Source: Arthrobacter sp. Soil762
GTDB lineage: Bacteria; Actinomycetota; Actinomycetes; Actinomycetales; Micrococcaceae
DNA: 64,000 nucleotides
Assembly: GCF_001428335.1 (NCBI RefSeq)
Contig: NZ_LMSG01000022.1
Location: forward strand, 794 to 64,793
Reading direction: 5' to 3'
Each line of letters starts with the position of its first letter. Positions within the stretch are counted from its first letter, which is position 1. A program made the translations under genes and the position numbers. This document shows positions 47,044-56,230 of the stretch, in pieces. The notes under the pieces are model-generated. The model searched no databases, was not told where the DNA came from, and saw only the letters and a program-made list of their open reading frames with translations.

Positions 47044-48108
47044 CTACTCGTCGTCAGCCTCCTCGCCGGGACGGGACGTCTGGGTGTCCAGGCTGTCCCA
47101 GAAGGACGTATCGGCGTCGGCAATCGAACCGTCAGCGATGGCCGCCGCAGTGGCCGTCAGCGTGGTCACTGTCTGCTGGATCAGGTAACCGTTGCTGCGG
47201 AGCCCGAGGGCGTAGCCGTCCAGATAGTGATCAGACATGCCACGCATTTCGAAGAGCAGGGTAGCGATCCCGTACTCCACTGCGATGCCGTTGCGGCTGA
47301 TGGTCTCGGCGCTGCCGCCCACATACTTGCCCAAGTGGCCCCACCCGGTGGAGTCGACGTTGTTGAAGACCACGGCGCCCAACTGCTTGGACATTTCCAC
47401 AACAGCCGGATCGGCATTGGGCGTGGTGGGGTACAGGATGGACCCGGAGACCAGCTTTCCGTCGCGTTCACTCCGGGTGCCCTGGTGGTGCAGGTCGATC
47501 ATGTAGTCAATGTTGTACTTGCGCATGACGTTGTTGTGGAGCGCCTGCGTTTCGGGCTGGATTTTGGCTACGTGGTCACGGTTCAGGTCCACCTCCTCGG
47601 CGTTGTACCGCGTCATGTGCCGGTCGCCCTTGGCCAGGTAGTCATCCAGCGGGAAGTTCACATCTCCCATGGCGCCGTCGGCGTTGAGCATGGGAACGAT
47701 GAGGATGTTCACTCCGTCCAGGATGTCCCCCGATTTCCCGGTCCCCAGGTGTTTCACGAATGCCATGGCACCCTCAGTGGTCAGCTGCTCATTGCCGTGC
47801 TGCTGGGTCAGGTACAGGATGGTGGGCTTGGCCGGGTCCGAAATGTACTTCACCAGGTGGATGTCCCGGCCCTTGACAGTCTGGCCGATCACCTCCAGAT
47901 CCATGGCTGGCTGGCGGGTGTCCTGATCCTTCAGGAAGGAGACCAACTCGTCATAGGTTGCCAGTTTCGAGGTGGTGATCTGGCCGTTGCCGTCATAGTT
48001 GGGGCCTTCGCCCACGGCATGGGCCAACGGTGCCGGCGCGGCGAGTGCCGCCAGAACCAGGGCTCCGGATACGGCCACGGTCCTTAGGGTTGCCAGGGTT
48101 TTGTTCAC
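47044..48108 (-). CDS. Secreted M14 family zinc carboxypeptidase
   Basis: The 354-residue protein has a signal peptide (residues 1-31, ending PLAHA). The M14 domain shows zinc ligands H104 and E107 in QQHGNEQ, DLNRD with the substrate-binding arginine, H207 in IDLHHQG as third zinc ligand, and catalytic E287 in LLFEMRG. It should cleave C-terminal residues from peptides, possibly peptidoglycan stem peptides, but specificity is not evident. The C-terminus is acidic (EEADDE). An AGGTAACGTACC stretch precedes ATG 48108. Confidence 0.9.
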   Translation of the reverse strand: MNKTLATLRTVAVSGALVLAALAAPAPLAHAVGEGPNYDGNGQITTSKLATYDELVSFLKDQDTRQPAMDLEVIGQTVKGRDIHLVKYISDPAKPTILYLTQQHGNEQLTTEGAMAFVKHLGTGKSGDILDGVNILIVPMLNADGAMGDVNFPLDDYLAKGDRHMTRYNAEEVDLNRDHVAKIQPETQALHNNVMRKYNIDYMIDLHHQGTRSERDGKLVSGSILYPTTPNADPAVVEMSKQLGAVVFNNVDSTGWGHLGKYVGGSAETISRNGIAVEYGIATLLFEMRGMSDHYLDGYALGLRSNGYLIQQTVTTLTATAAAIADGSIADADTSFWDSLDTQTSRPGEEADDE

Positions 48109-48415
48109 GGTACGTTACCTCTTTCGAGTGCATGGAGCGTGCGACCAGCCGCAACGTCCTTATTGCGGACTGTCACAGAAGCCAATCAAGCTAAACGAAA
48201 GCTGTCAATTCACTTGACAATGGCCAATTGCCCTATGCCGTCCATCACGGGAGGCTGGGGCCGGGCCCTGCATTTCGCGGGGCTTGCTAAACTGATAGAG
48301 ATCGACCAGGAATCGGTCCACACCACATTTCAAACCACGCCGGACGGGCGCGCCATCACGCGCCCATTTTCCGGATTGGCAGCATCGCCGAGCCCCGCAG
48401 GAGACATTGCACTAT
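48109..48415. promoter_or_regulatory. Divergent promoter region between carboxypeptidase and UDG-like genes
   Basis: This 307-base gap has no gene that I can support. It separates two divergently transcribed genes, so it must hold both promoters. A consensus -35-like TTGACA lies at 48214-48219 on the plus strand, but no convincing -10 is found at the right distance. AATTGCC/GGCCAATT elements near 48220-48232 form a short imperfect palindrome. Confidence 0.4.
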
Positions 48416-49045
48416 ATGACAGCCCTGGCCCCCGAATCCCTCCGTGAACAGCTCCTGAGCCGCCGCTACGAGCCCAACGTTGCCGCCGTCAACGAGCTGT
48501 GCGATTCCCTGCAGAGCGTCAAGCCCCACACCGAAGTCCCGTACGTCGACCCCATGCACGACGTGGACGAGTGCCGCATCATCAGCCTCTACTCCAACAT
48601 CGGCGAGGCTGACCCGTCCGGCTTCATCACCGCCGGCGACGAAGACGCCGCCACCCGCATGCTCGGCATCCAGTGGAAGCTGGGCCTGCGCCCCGAGTTC
48701 GTGATGCCGTGGAACGTGCACCCGTGGCATACCCCGGGCGAGGTCAACGGCAAGTTCACGCCGGACCAGATTTCCGCCGGCCTCAAGCCGCTGCTGAAGT
48801 TCCTCGCCGTGGTCCCCCGCGCCTCCGTGATCGTGGCCCACGGCACCGAAGCCAACCGCCTGGCCAACCTGCTGCTGAAGACCGAAGTTCCGCTGCTCTG
48901 GCGGCGCGGGCTGAAGACCTACAAGGTCCGCTCCCTCAGCGGCCGCGCCTTCGCCGGGACGCCCGCGCGGCAGGAACAGTACCTCGAGGAAATGCGCGTC
49001 GTCTACACCGACGCCATGGCCCGCACAGGGCTCGCGAAGGTCTAA
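48416..49045 (+). CDS. Uracil-DNA glycosylase superfamily-like protein
   Basis: The 209-residue protein from ATG 48416 resembles an actinobacterial family that is named after uracil-DNA glycosylase. It contains DPMHDVDECRIISLYSNIGEADPSGFITAGDEDAATRMLGIQW, FVMPWNVHPWHTPGE and ASVIVAHGTEANRLANLL. The PWNVHPW stretch and the VAHGTEAN motif have the right order for UDG-like motifs, but the catalytic residues are not exactly those of the classical families, so activity is uncertain. TTG 48407 would extend the protein by three residues and lies nearer to the AGGAGA ribosome site. The terminator hairpin follows at 49077. Confidence 0.62.
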   Translation: MTALAPESLREQLLSRRYEPNVAAVNELCDSLQSVKPHTEVPYVDPMHDVDECRIISLYSNIGEADPSGFITAGDEDAATRMLGIQWKLGLRPEFVMPWNVHPWHTPGEVNGKFTPDQISAGLKPLLKFLAVVPRASVIVAHGTEANRLANLLLKTEVPLLWRRGLKTYKVRSLSGRAFAGTPARQEQYLEEMRVVYTDAMARTGLAKV

Positions 49046-49076
49046 CCACCGGAACGCTCAACCACCGTACGACGGC

Positions 49077-49110
49077 GGGCGGTCACCTTTTCTTCTAAAG
49101 GTGACCGCCC
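49077..49110 (+). terminator. Terminator of the UDG-like gene
   Basis: GGGCGGTCACCTTT (49077-49090) and AAAGGTGACCGCCC (49097-49110) form a perfect 14-base stem with a TCTTCT loop. A near-identical hairpin lies at 49898-49927. Confidence 0.8.
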
Positions 49111-49129
49111 ACCCGCACCCGCACCCTCA

Positions 49130-49169
49130 CCTCGCAAGCTCGGCCAGGGAACCCTGCGGGCGTGGGCCC
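49130..49169 (+). repeat. Repeat B (copy 2)
   Basis: CCTCGCAAGCTCGGCCAGGG and onward to GGGCCC. The same 40-base element is at 49830-49869 in the same direction and at 39424-39463 inverted. The copies at 49130 and 49830 bracket the siderophore-transporter scar. Confidence 0.85.
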
Positions 49170-49195
49170 ATGGAGTCTTACTTTCGATACCTTCC

Positions 49196-49563
49196 TCAGC
49201 CCGCGGTAAGCAGGTCCTTGAGTTCGTCCTGGATCAGCGAAGCGCCGTAGCTGCTGTAGAAGATCCAGTCGGCATCGGCGTCGCCGATGTTCTCGGCGGA
49301 GATCTCCGCCGCCAGCTCGTCTATGTCCTGGTTCTCCGGCCGGGCGATGCCGGCGTCCGTCAGGCTCACGCCGATGATCGATTTGTTGGCGAAGGGCGGA
49401 TCTTGCCCGGCAAGAAGCGGACCAGGGAGACCCTCTGGTCGTCCGGGACTGCAGCCTTCAGTTCGTCGGCCTTGGCCTGGTAGGCGTTGAGCGCGGCGAC
49501 CGCCTCGGTCTCCTCGCCCAGTGCCTCGCCAGCGAACAGGAAGTTTTCCTTCCACAGAAACAC
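49196..49563 (-). pseudogene. Iron-siderophore binding protein, C-terminal remnant
   Basis: Two minus-strand frames rebuild the C-terminal half of a FecB/FhuD-type substrate-binding protein. The first is WKENFLFAGEALGEETEAVAALNAYQAKADELKAAVPDDQRVSLVRFLPGKIR. After a break near 49395 the frame continues FANKSIIGVSLTDAGIARPENQDIDELAAEISAENIGDADADWIFYSSYGA, and then directly DELKDLLTAG. A loop of the normal protein is missing between YGA and DELKDL, so there is also an in-frame deletion. The N-terminal lobe and lipobox are absent. The remnant meets the ATPase remnant head-to-head at about 49562. Confidence 0.82.
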
Positions 49564-49804
49564 CCGTGGCTATACCTTGGTGGCGGTACTCCACGACCTC
49601 AACCACGCCAGCCGTTACGCGGACAACATCGTGGCCATGAAGGACGGGCGGGTGGTGGCCGAGGGCGCGCCGGCCGACGTCATTACCGAGGAACTGGTGG
49701 AAGAAGTCTTCGGGCTGCCCTGCCGAGTCATCGAAGACCCCGTCTCGCTCACCCCGCTGGTCATCCCGCTGGGCCGGCCAGCGCATGCCGAAATGGCCAG
49801 GTAG
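49562..49804 (+). pseudogene. FecE-type siderophore ABC ATPase, C-terminal remnant
   Basis: The plus-strand frame reads TRGYTLVAVLHDLNHASRYADNIVAMKDGRVVAEGAPADVITEELVEEVFGLPCRVIEDP and ends at TAG 49804. That is the H-loop (VLHDLNHASRYAD) and C-terminus of iron-siderophore ABC ATPases such as FepC/FhuC/ViuC. Walker A, the signature motif and Walker B are all missing. No start codon precedes it. The sequence left of it is the binding-protein remnant on the opposite strand, so the divergent operon has lost its centre, including both permease genes. Confidence 0.87.
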
Positions 49805-49829
49805 GTGTCCCTCCCCAACCGCTCCCTCA

Positions 49830-49869
49830 CCTCGCAAGCTCGGTCAGGGAACCCTGCGGTCGTGGGCCC
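49830..49869 (+). repeat. Repeat B (copy 3)
   Basis: CCTCGCAAGCTCGGTCAGGG and onward to GGGCCC, almost identical to 49130-49169 and in the same direction, 700 bases apart. Confidence 0.85.
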
Positions 49870-49897
49870 GGCTCAACCACCGGAAATTACGACGGCG

Positions 49898-49927
49898 GGC
49901 GGCCACCTTTCTAAAAAGGTGACCGCC
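49898..49927. terminator. Hairpin at the end of the DUF3151 gene
   Basis: GGCGGCCACCTTT (49898-49910) pairs with AAAGGTGACCGCC (49915-49927), with one mismatch. The right arm is inside the last codons of the DUF3151 gene, so its stop codon lies in the loop. It is closely related to the 49077-49110 hairpin. Confidence 0.72.
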
Positions 49928-50348
49928 ACTTACCCTCGATGGCTGCCTTGGCTGCCGGGTCCGAGTCGTTGAGGAACTTCTCGATGCGTTCCGGTTCCTC
50001 GGCTTCGCCGATGGCCGCGGACGCGCGGCCCAGCGAGTAGAGCGCGCGCAGGAAGCCCTGGTTGGGCTCGTGCTCCCAAGGAATGGGACCCACGCCGCGC
50101 CAGCCGTTGCGGCGCAGCGAGTCCAGCCCGCGGTGGTAGCCAACGCGCGAGTAGGCGTAGGAATCGATGGTGCGGCCCTCGGCCCACGCCTCCTCCGCCA
50201 GGACAGCCCACAACAGCGACGATGTGGGGTGCTTTTCCACCAGGTCCAGGGCTTCGGCGCCGGCGTCCAGCTGCGCGTAGACGTCGGTCTCGGCAGGCAG
50301 GAGCGTTGGCTCCGGGCCCATGAGGTTCTTGCGGAACTCGCCGGACAT
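49911..50348 (-). CDS. DUF3151 domain-containing protein
   Basis: The 145-residue protein is a typical DUF3151 protein of actinobacteria: MSGEFRKNLMGPEPTLLPAETDVYAQLDAG, then SSLLWAVLAEEAWAEGRTIDSYAYSRVGYHRGLDSLRRNGWRGVGPIPWEHEPNQGFLRALYSL. The highly conserved W-R-G-x-G-P-I-P-W motif marks the family. Function unknown. It ends in the hairpin described above. Only two bases separate it from the aldolase gene upstream, so both are in one operon, a pairing that is common in actinobacteria. Confidence 0.9.
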   Translation of the reverse strand: MSGEFRKNLMGPEPTLLPAETDVYAQLDAGAEALDLVEKHPTSSLLWAVLAEEAWAEGRTIDSYAYSRVGYHRGLDSLRRNGWRGVGPIPWEHEPNQGFLRALYSLGRASAAIGEAEEPERIEKFLNDSDPAAKAAIEGKWRSPF

Positions 50349-50350
50349 TC

Positions 50351-51370
<1,020 letters not shown>

Positions 51371-51527
51371 GGTGACTCCTATGCTGAGTTTTCGTCTATG
51401 GGTTGTGACCCTGGAGAGTAGACCTCTTACGGCTAGCCACTATCCTAGCCATTTCTGTGCAGGGGCAGTGTTTCGGGTCACGCGGGCCGGTAACACTTAC
51501 GCGCACACGCCGCAGAAGTGGCGCGGG

Positions 51528-52220
51528 TCAGACGGGCTGGCTGAAAACGTGCCGGCGGATCCAGGCGTGCATGGCGATCGCGGCGGCGGAGGCGGCGTTG
51601 ATGGAGCGGGTGGAGCCGAACTGCTCGATGGACAGGGTTGCCAGGGCCGCTTCGTGGACCTCCGGCGTCAGCCCGGGCCCCTCCTGGCCGAACACCAGGA
51701 CGCAGTCCTTGGGCAGCTCATACGTCTCCAGGGGCACGGAGTCGGGGAAGATGTCGATCCCGATGATCGCGAGCCCCTCCCCCTGCGCCCACACCACAAA
51801 GTCCTCCACGGTGGGGTGGTGGCGGACGTGCTGGTAACGGTCGGTGACCATCGCCCCGCGCCTGTTCCACCGGCGTCGTCCGATGATGTGGACTTCCTTG
51901 GCGAGGAAGGCGTTGGCGGTGCGCACCACGGTGCCGATGTTGAGGTCGTGCTGCCAGTTTTCGATGGCGATGTGGAAGTTGTGCCGCTTCGAATCGAGGT
52001 CCGCCACGATCGCGTCATGCTTCCAGTACCGGTACTGGTCCACCACGTTGCGGCGGTCGCCGTCTGCGAGCAGGTCCGGATCCCAGTGGTCACCTTCCGG
52101 CCACGAACCCTCCCAGGGCCCGACGCCGACCTCCGCCTTTGGCTCCGGCGCCTCCTCGGGCGCTGGCTCCTCCGCTGGAATCGGATGAGGTTCGACTGGG
52201 TTTCCGGGCGTTTGTTTCAC
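51528..52220 (-). CDS. SpoU (TrmH) family RNA 2'-O-methyltransferase
   Basis: The 230-residue protein has a low-complexity Pro/Glu N-terminus (~40 residues) and a SPOUT domain. Motif 1 is IENWQHDLNIGTVVRTANAF (the N-x-G-x-x-x-R-x-A signature), motif 2 CVLVFGQEGPGLTPEV and motif 3 SIEQFGSTRSINAASAAAIAMHAW. It methylates ribose 2'-OH of tRNA or rRNA using SAM through the trefoil-knot fold. GTG 52220 has TAGTGT (52232-52227) ending six bases upstream, suggesting a leaderless transcript. It is divergent from the HAD gene 52 bases away. Confidence 0.91.
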   Translation of the reverse strand: MKQTPGNPVEPHPIPAEEPAPEEAPEPKAEVGVGPWEGSWPEGDHWDPDLLADGDRRNVVDQYRYWKHDAIVADLDSKRHNFHIAIENWQHDLNIGTVVRTANAFLAKEVHIIGRRRWNRRGAMVTDRYQHVRHHPTVEDFVVWAQGEGLAIIGIDIFPDSVPLETYELPKDCVLVFGQEGPGLTPEVHEAALATLSIEQFGSTRSINAASAAAIAMHAWIRRHVFSQPV

Positions 52221-52272
52221 CCCTCAACACTAGACTGGACCACTGGAGCATTCATCACCGGCGGAGGTAAAC

Positions 52273-53103
52273 GTGGCAGAAGCAGACCAGGTACAGGGTT
52301 CACCGGCGGTTTACCGCAGCGGCCAGGAGATCGAATGCTGGCTGACAGACATGGACGGCGTACTCGTCCACGAAAACCAGGCCGTCCCCGGGGCCGCCGA
52401 ACTGATCCAGCGCTGGGTGGACACGTCCAAGCGGTTCCTGGTGCTGACGAACAACTCGATCTTCACGCCCCGCGACCTGGCCGCCAGGCTGCGTGCTTCC
52501 GGGCTGGAGATCCCCGAGGAGAACATCTGGACGTCCGCGCTGGCCACCGCCACCTTCCTGAAGGACCAGGTGCGGGGTTCCGGTTCCGGGAACCGCGCCT
52601 ACACCATCGGCGAGGCAGGGCTGACGACGGCACTGCACGAGGCAGGCTTCATCCTCACCGACCAGGACCCGGACTACGTGGTGCTCGGTGAAACCCGTAC
52701 GTACTCCTTTGAGGCCATCACCATGGCCATCCGCCTGATCCTGGCCGGGGCCCGCTTTATTGCCACCAACCCGGACGCCACCGGCCCGTCCAAGGACGGC
52801 CCCATGCCCGCGACGGGCGCCATCGCCGCGCTCATCACGAAGGCCACCGGCCGGGAACCGTACATTGTGGGCAAGCCGAATCCCATGATGTTCCGGTCCG
52901 CCATGAACCAGATCGATGCGCACTCCGAGACCACGGCCATGATCGGGGACCGGATGGACACCGACATCATCGCCGGCATGGAGGCAGGCCTGCACACGGT
53001 CCTGGTCCTCAGCGGCATTACGCAGCGCGAAGACATTGCCGCCTACCCGTTCCGGCCCAACCAGGTACTGGACTCCGTGGCCGACCTGAAGAACCAGATC
53101 TAA
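52273..53103 (+). CDS. HAD-IIA family phosphatase (NagD-like)
   Basis: The 276-residue protein has HAD motif I CWLTDMDGVLV (D-x-D), motif II VLTNNSIFTPRDLAARL, and a C2-type cap (~residues 90-180), then AALITKATGREPYIVGKPNPMMF and MIGDRMDTDIIAGMEAGLHTVLVLSG (motif IV). The order fits HAD-IIA (NagD, 4-nitrophenylphosphatase, PGP). The substrate is not clear, perhaps UMP/GMP or glycolate phosphate. The start GTG 52273 follows GCGGAGGTAAAC. It ends four bases into the end of the convergent hydrolase. Confidence 0.88.
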   Translation: MAEADQVQGSPAVYRSGQEIECWLTDMDGVLVHENQAVPGAAELIQRWVDTSKRFLVLTNNSIFTPRDLAARLRASGLEIPEENIWTSALATATFLKDQVRGSGSGNRAYTIGEAGLTTALHEAGFILTDQDPDYVVLGETRTYSFEAITMAIRLILAGARFIATNPDATGPSKDGPMPATGAIAALITKATGREPYIVGKPNPMMFRSAMNQIDAHSETTAMIGDRMDTDIIAGMEAGLHTVLVLSGITQREDIAAYPFRPNQVLDSVADLKNQI

Positions 53104-54140
53104 AAGACCGTCACCTTCGAGCCACCGCGGGGCAGCGGGAAAAAGTCGTCCATCAGCCACTCCACGATGGGCCGGTAGATGAGCGGATTCCAGCCCGGGC
53201 TCGCGTGCGCCGGCAGAGCCCCGTCCGTTTGCAGGTCCATGGAGACCATGTGGGGTTGGAACGCTGCCGACCACGCGTCCTTGGCCGTCTGGTACCGGAC
53301 CGTGCGGTCTTTCGGGTTGCCGATGTACGCCATCCGCGTGGCGTCGAGCTTGTCCACAAACCGGTTTCCGTCGAAGTGGTAGATGTAGGCCGACTCCGAC
53401 TGGATGAGCACACTGGACGGGGCGATCGGGGACAGCTGCTCCATGGTCTGGTCCAGGATCTGCCGCCAGGTCCGCTCGTCTTTGTGGATGACGCGCTCCC
53501 CCAGTTCGTAGCTGCCGCGGACCACGGACGGGACCCGGAAGCCGCTCTCATACAGGAACACCACACCGTCGAACCAGCTCTCGTCCAGAACGTCGCTGCG
53601 GCTGTAGGGGCTGGAGTCCAGCAGGATGAAATCCACCTCCACGCCGTGGAATTCCCGGAGCCGCGCTGCCACCTGGGTGGCCACCATGCCGCCGAAGCTG
53701 TGGCCGTAGAAAAAAAGCTTGGTCAGCTTTTTGGCCCGAACATGTTCGATGACGGCGATTACCACCTCGTCGATGTCCAGCCCTAGGTTGGAATAGCCGA
53801 CGGCGGCCAGCTGGCCGCGCTTGTTCAGCGCACCACGCATTGCGTTCAGGATCCAGAGCGCCTCTTCCCAGCTGGTCTTGTAGCCGGGGAAGAGGAACCA
53901 GCTGGCGTTCGGGTAGTAGGCGTCGGCGAAGTCGTCCGCGACCTGCAGTATCCGGTTGACCTGCCGCTCCGCCTGGACCCGGCGGGTGACCAGCATGTCC
54001 GCTGCCAGCAGGGCCGAGGCGCCCGTGCCGGCCAGGAACCCACGGCGCGAAAACCGCTTGAGTGCGGCGGCATTGGCCAGCAGCCGGGCTTGATGAGCTC
54101 CTGGCTGTTCCTGCGGATCTGCTTCCCCCCTGTACGGCAC
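53100..54140 (-). CDS. Alpha/beta hydrolase with Tat-like signal
   Basis: The 346-residue protein has a Tat-like motif, FSRRGFLAGTGASALLAADML (residues 30-50), preceded by an unusually long 30-residue N-region. The alpha/beta hydrolase nucleophile elbow is GHSFGG with S148. A later Asp and His complete the triad but could not be placed with confidence. Substrate unknown; lipase/esterase-like proteins with Tat signals are common in these bacteria. GTG 54140 has TACGGT (54152-54147) ending six bases upstream. Its 3' end overlaps the convergent HAD gene by four bases. Confidence 0.8.
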   Translation of the reverse strand: MPYRGEADPQEQPGAHQARLLANAAALKRFSRRGFLAGTGASALLAADMLVTRRVQAERQVNRILQVADDFADAYYPNASWFLFPGYKTSWEEALWILNAMRGALNKRGQLAAVGYSNLGLDIDEVVIAVIEHVRAKKLTKLFFYGHSFGGMVATQVAARLREFHGVEVDFILLDSSPYSRSDVLDESWFDGVVFLYESGFRVPSVVRGSYELGERVIHKDERTWRQILDQTMEQLSPIAPSSVLIQSESAYIYHFDGNRFVDKLDATRMAYIGNPKDRTVRYQTAKDAWSAAFQPHMVSMDLQTDGALPAHASPGWNPLIYRPIVEWLMDDFFPLPRGGSKVTVF

Positions 54141-54269
54141 ACCTCTACCGTAGCCACAGCTGAAGCCGCCGCTGCAACCCCGGCCTCGGGCAACCCTGGG
54201 CGGGAGCGGCCGCTGTACCCGCTGAAGGGGCCGAACCCGCCAGGAGAGGCAGTGCTATGAGACGCCGGG

Positions 54270-54842
54270 CTAGGAGAGGCCCAGCTCGTCCTTGCCGAAG
54301 GCGAACAGGTACGGGACGCCGGTCTCGGCTTCGATTCTTTCCTTGGAGCCAGTGTCCCGGTCCACGATGACGGCCACGGCAACCACGTTGCCACCGGCCT
54401 TCCGGACACCCTCAACGGCAGTGAGTGCGGAGCCTCCTGTGGTGGACGTATCCTCCAGTACCAGAACCTTGCGGCCCTCAACCGACGGGCCTTCAACCTG
54501 GCGGCCCATGCCGTAGGACTTCTGGGCCTTGCGGACCACAAACGCGTCCACGGTGCGGCCGGCGTCCACCGCAGCGTGCATAACGGCGGTGCCCACGGGG
54601 TCAGCACCCATGGTCAGGCCACCGGCGCACTCAAAGTCGATCCCGGCGTCGTCCGTCAGCGCCAGCATGACCTGGCCCACCAGCTTGGAGGCCTCGTGGT
54701 GCAGCGTGATGCGGCGCAGGTCGATGTAGTAGTCGGCCTCGGCACCGCTGGAGAGGATGACCTTGCCGCGGACCACGGCAAGTTCCTTGATCAGTTCCAG
54801 CAGGCGGGCACGGGCAGCGGCAGCGTCAAGAGGGGAAGTCAT
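54270..54842 (-). CDS. pyrE: Orotate phosphoribosyltransferase
   Basis: The 190-residue enzyme transfers phosphoribose from PRPP to orotate in pyrimidine synthesis. It has the GKVILSSGAEADYYIDLRRITL entry motif, FECAGGLTMGADPVGTAV, and the PRPP loop VLVLEDTSTTGGSALTAVEGV. The variant DTSTTGGS is a normal PRTase PRPP motif. ATG 54842 is chosen over upstream candidates because MTSPLDAAAARARLLELIKELAVVRGKV is typical and TAAACT (54855-54850) lies seven bases upstream. It lies ten bases downstream of the FAD monooxygenase gene's end, so the two may be co-transcribed. Confidence 0.95.
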   Translation of the reverse strand: MTSPLDAAAARARLLELIKELAVVRGKVILSSGAEADYYIDLRRITLHHEASKLVGQVMLALTDDAGIDFECAGGLTMGADPVGTAVMHAAVDAGRTVDAFVVRKAQKSYGMGRQVEGPSVEGRKVLVLEDTSTTGGSALTAVEGVRKAGGNVVAVAVIVDRDTGSKERIEAETGVPYLFAFGKDELGLS

Positions 54843-54852
54843 GGTGTCCAGT

Positions 54853-56079
54853 TTAGCGGCGGGCGAAGCCTGGCGCGTGCTCCGGCAGCGGCCCGAAAGC
54901 GACAAGCCGCGGCATCAGCCTCCGCACCACCGGGACATGCCGCAGGACAACCAGGAGGGCCGGCGGAGGCCCGGGCATCCGCCCGGCGAACAACGGAACA
55001 AACACAGCCCGGTGCAGGATGCGCTGGACAGTCTGGACAACCAGGGTGGGCATCCGGCGCCGCCGTTCCACCGCGGCCAGATCCTTCGCGCCCACCTGCC
55101 GCCGGAGGAGTGCCGGCGCCAGGCGGGTTGCTCCCGCCACTGCGTCCTGGATGGCGAGGTTGATGCCCACGCCGCCCACAGGGGACATGGCATGCGCAGC
55201 GTCGCCGATGCACAGCAGCCCGTCCACATGCCAGCGCCGCAGCCGGTCCAGCCGCACATCCAGCCAGTGCAGGTCCTCAAGGGAACGGATCGAGTCCACG
55301 CGGTCCGCCAGGTCAGGGCGCAGTGCCGCCACTCGCTCCCTGAACCGTTCAACCCCCTCGGAACGGATCCGTGCGTCCGCTCCCTTGGGGGCGAGGTAAC
55401 CCATTTGGTAGTAGTCGTCACGGAAAAGCGCGATCATCGCTTCGCGGCCCCGGAAGGCCGGAACGATGCCTGCCACCGCTCCTTTTTCGGAAGCATGGCG
55501 CGGCAGCCTGAACCACCAGGTGTCGAACGGGACCGGGAAGTCCTTTGGCTGCAAACCGGCGGCCCGGCGCAGCACTGAATGGCGCCCGTCGGTCGCCACC
55601 ACGACGTCCGCGCGGAGTGCATGTTCACCGCCATCAGGTGTCCGGTAGCGCACGCCGGTGACGCGGCCGCCGTCGAGCACTAACGACGTTGCTTCATGCT
55701 CCATGAGAAGCGTGAACGTGGGTTCGCGCGCGGCCTCGGTGGCCAGGAAATTCAGGAAATCCCACTGCGGCATCATGGCAATGTAGTTATACGGGGGCTT
55801 CAGCGACGCGAAATCACCGAGGGTCACCATGCCTGCGCCAGGGACGGGGAACGCGACGCGGTTGAGCCTGCTCTGCGGGAGCCTCCGGAATGCGTCGCCC
55901 AAGCCCAGCTCGTCAATCAGCCTGATGGTGGAGGCATGCACGGTGTCGCCGCGGAAATCCCGCAGGAAGTCGCCGTGCTTTTCGAGGACCGTGACCTCCA
56001 CCCCGGCACGGGCCAGGAGCAGCCCCAGCATCGTCCCCGCCGGCCCGCCGCCAACAACGGCGCACCCCGTTCGCTCCAT
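54853..56079 (-). CDS. FAD-dependent monooxygenase
   Basis: The 408-residue protein is a group A flavoprotein monooxygenase (PHBH/UbiH-like). The FAD dinucleotide motif is CAVVGGGPAGTMLGLLLARAGVEVTVLEKH at residues 6-35, the DG motif is ADVVVATDGRHSVLRRAAGL, and the GD motif LLCIGDAAHAMSPVGGVGINLAIQDAV. It would hydroxylate an aromatic or related substrate with NAD(P)H and O2; substrate unknown. TACCGT (56091-56086) ends six bases before ATG 56079, so the mRNA is probably leaderless. The next downstream gene is pyrE. Confidence 0.9.
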   Translation of the reverse strand: MERTGCAVVGGGPAGTMLGLLLARAGVEVTVLEKHGDFLRDFRGDTVHASTIRLIDELGLGDAFRRLPQSRLNRVAFPVPGAGMVTLGDFASLKPPYNYIAMMPQWDFLNFLATEAAREPTFTLLMEHEATSLVLDGGRVTGVRYRTPDGGEHALRADVVVATDGRHSVLRRAAGLQPKDFPVPFDTWWFRLPRHASEKGAVAGIVPAFRGREAMIALFRDDYYQMGYLAPKGADARIRSEGVERFRERVAALRPDLADRVDSIRSLEDLHWLDVRLDRLRRWHVDGLLCIGDAAHAMSPVGGVGINLAIQDAVAGATRLAPALLRRQVGAKDLAAVERRRRMPTLVVQTVQRILHRAVFVPLFAGRMPGPPPALLVVLRHVPVVRRLMPRLVAFGPLPEHAPGFARR

Positions 56080-56157
56080 GCACTAACGGTACGCCGCACG
56101 TGAAGTGGCCGCACTCGCCTGGTTTGGGACGCGGAAATGGCCCCATGACGCAGAAAT

Positions 56158-56192
56158 GGACTGGCGCTACGCGTATCCGCGTAGCGCCAGTC
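56158..56192. terminator. Terminator downstream of the gluconokinase-GH3 gene
   Basis: GGACTGGCGCTACGCG (56158-56173) pairs with CGCGTAGCGCCAGTCC (56177-56192), a perfect 16-base stem. It lies 38 bases beyond the stop of the fusion gene (56231) and upstream of the FAD monooxygenase start, so it ends the uronate operon. Confidence 0.85.
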
Positions 56193-56230
56193 CAGCTGCG
56201 AGTCGTCAGTCTAAAACCGCAGCGATGTCC

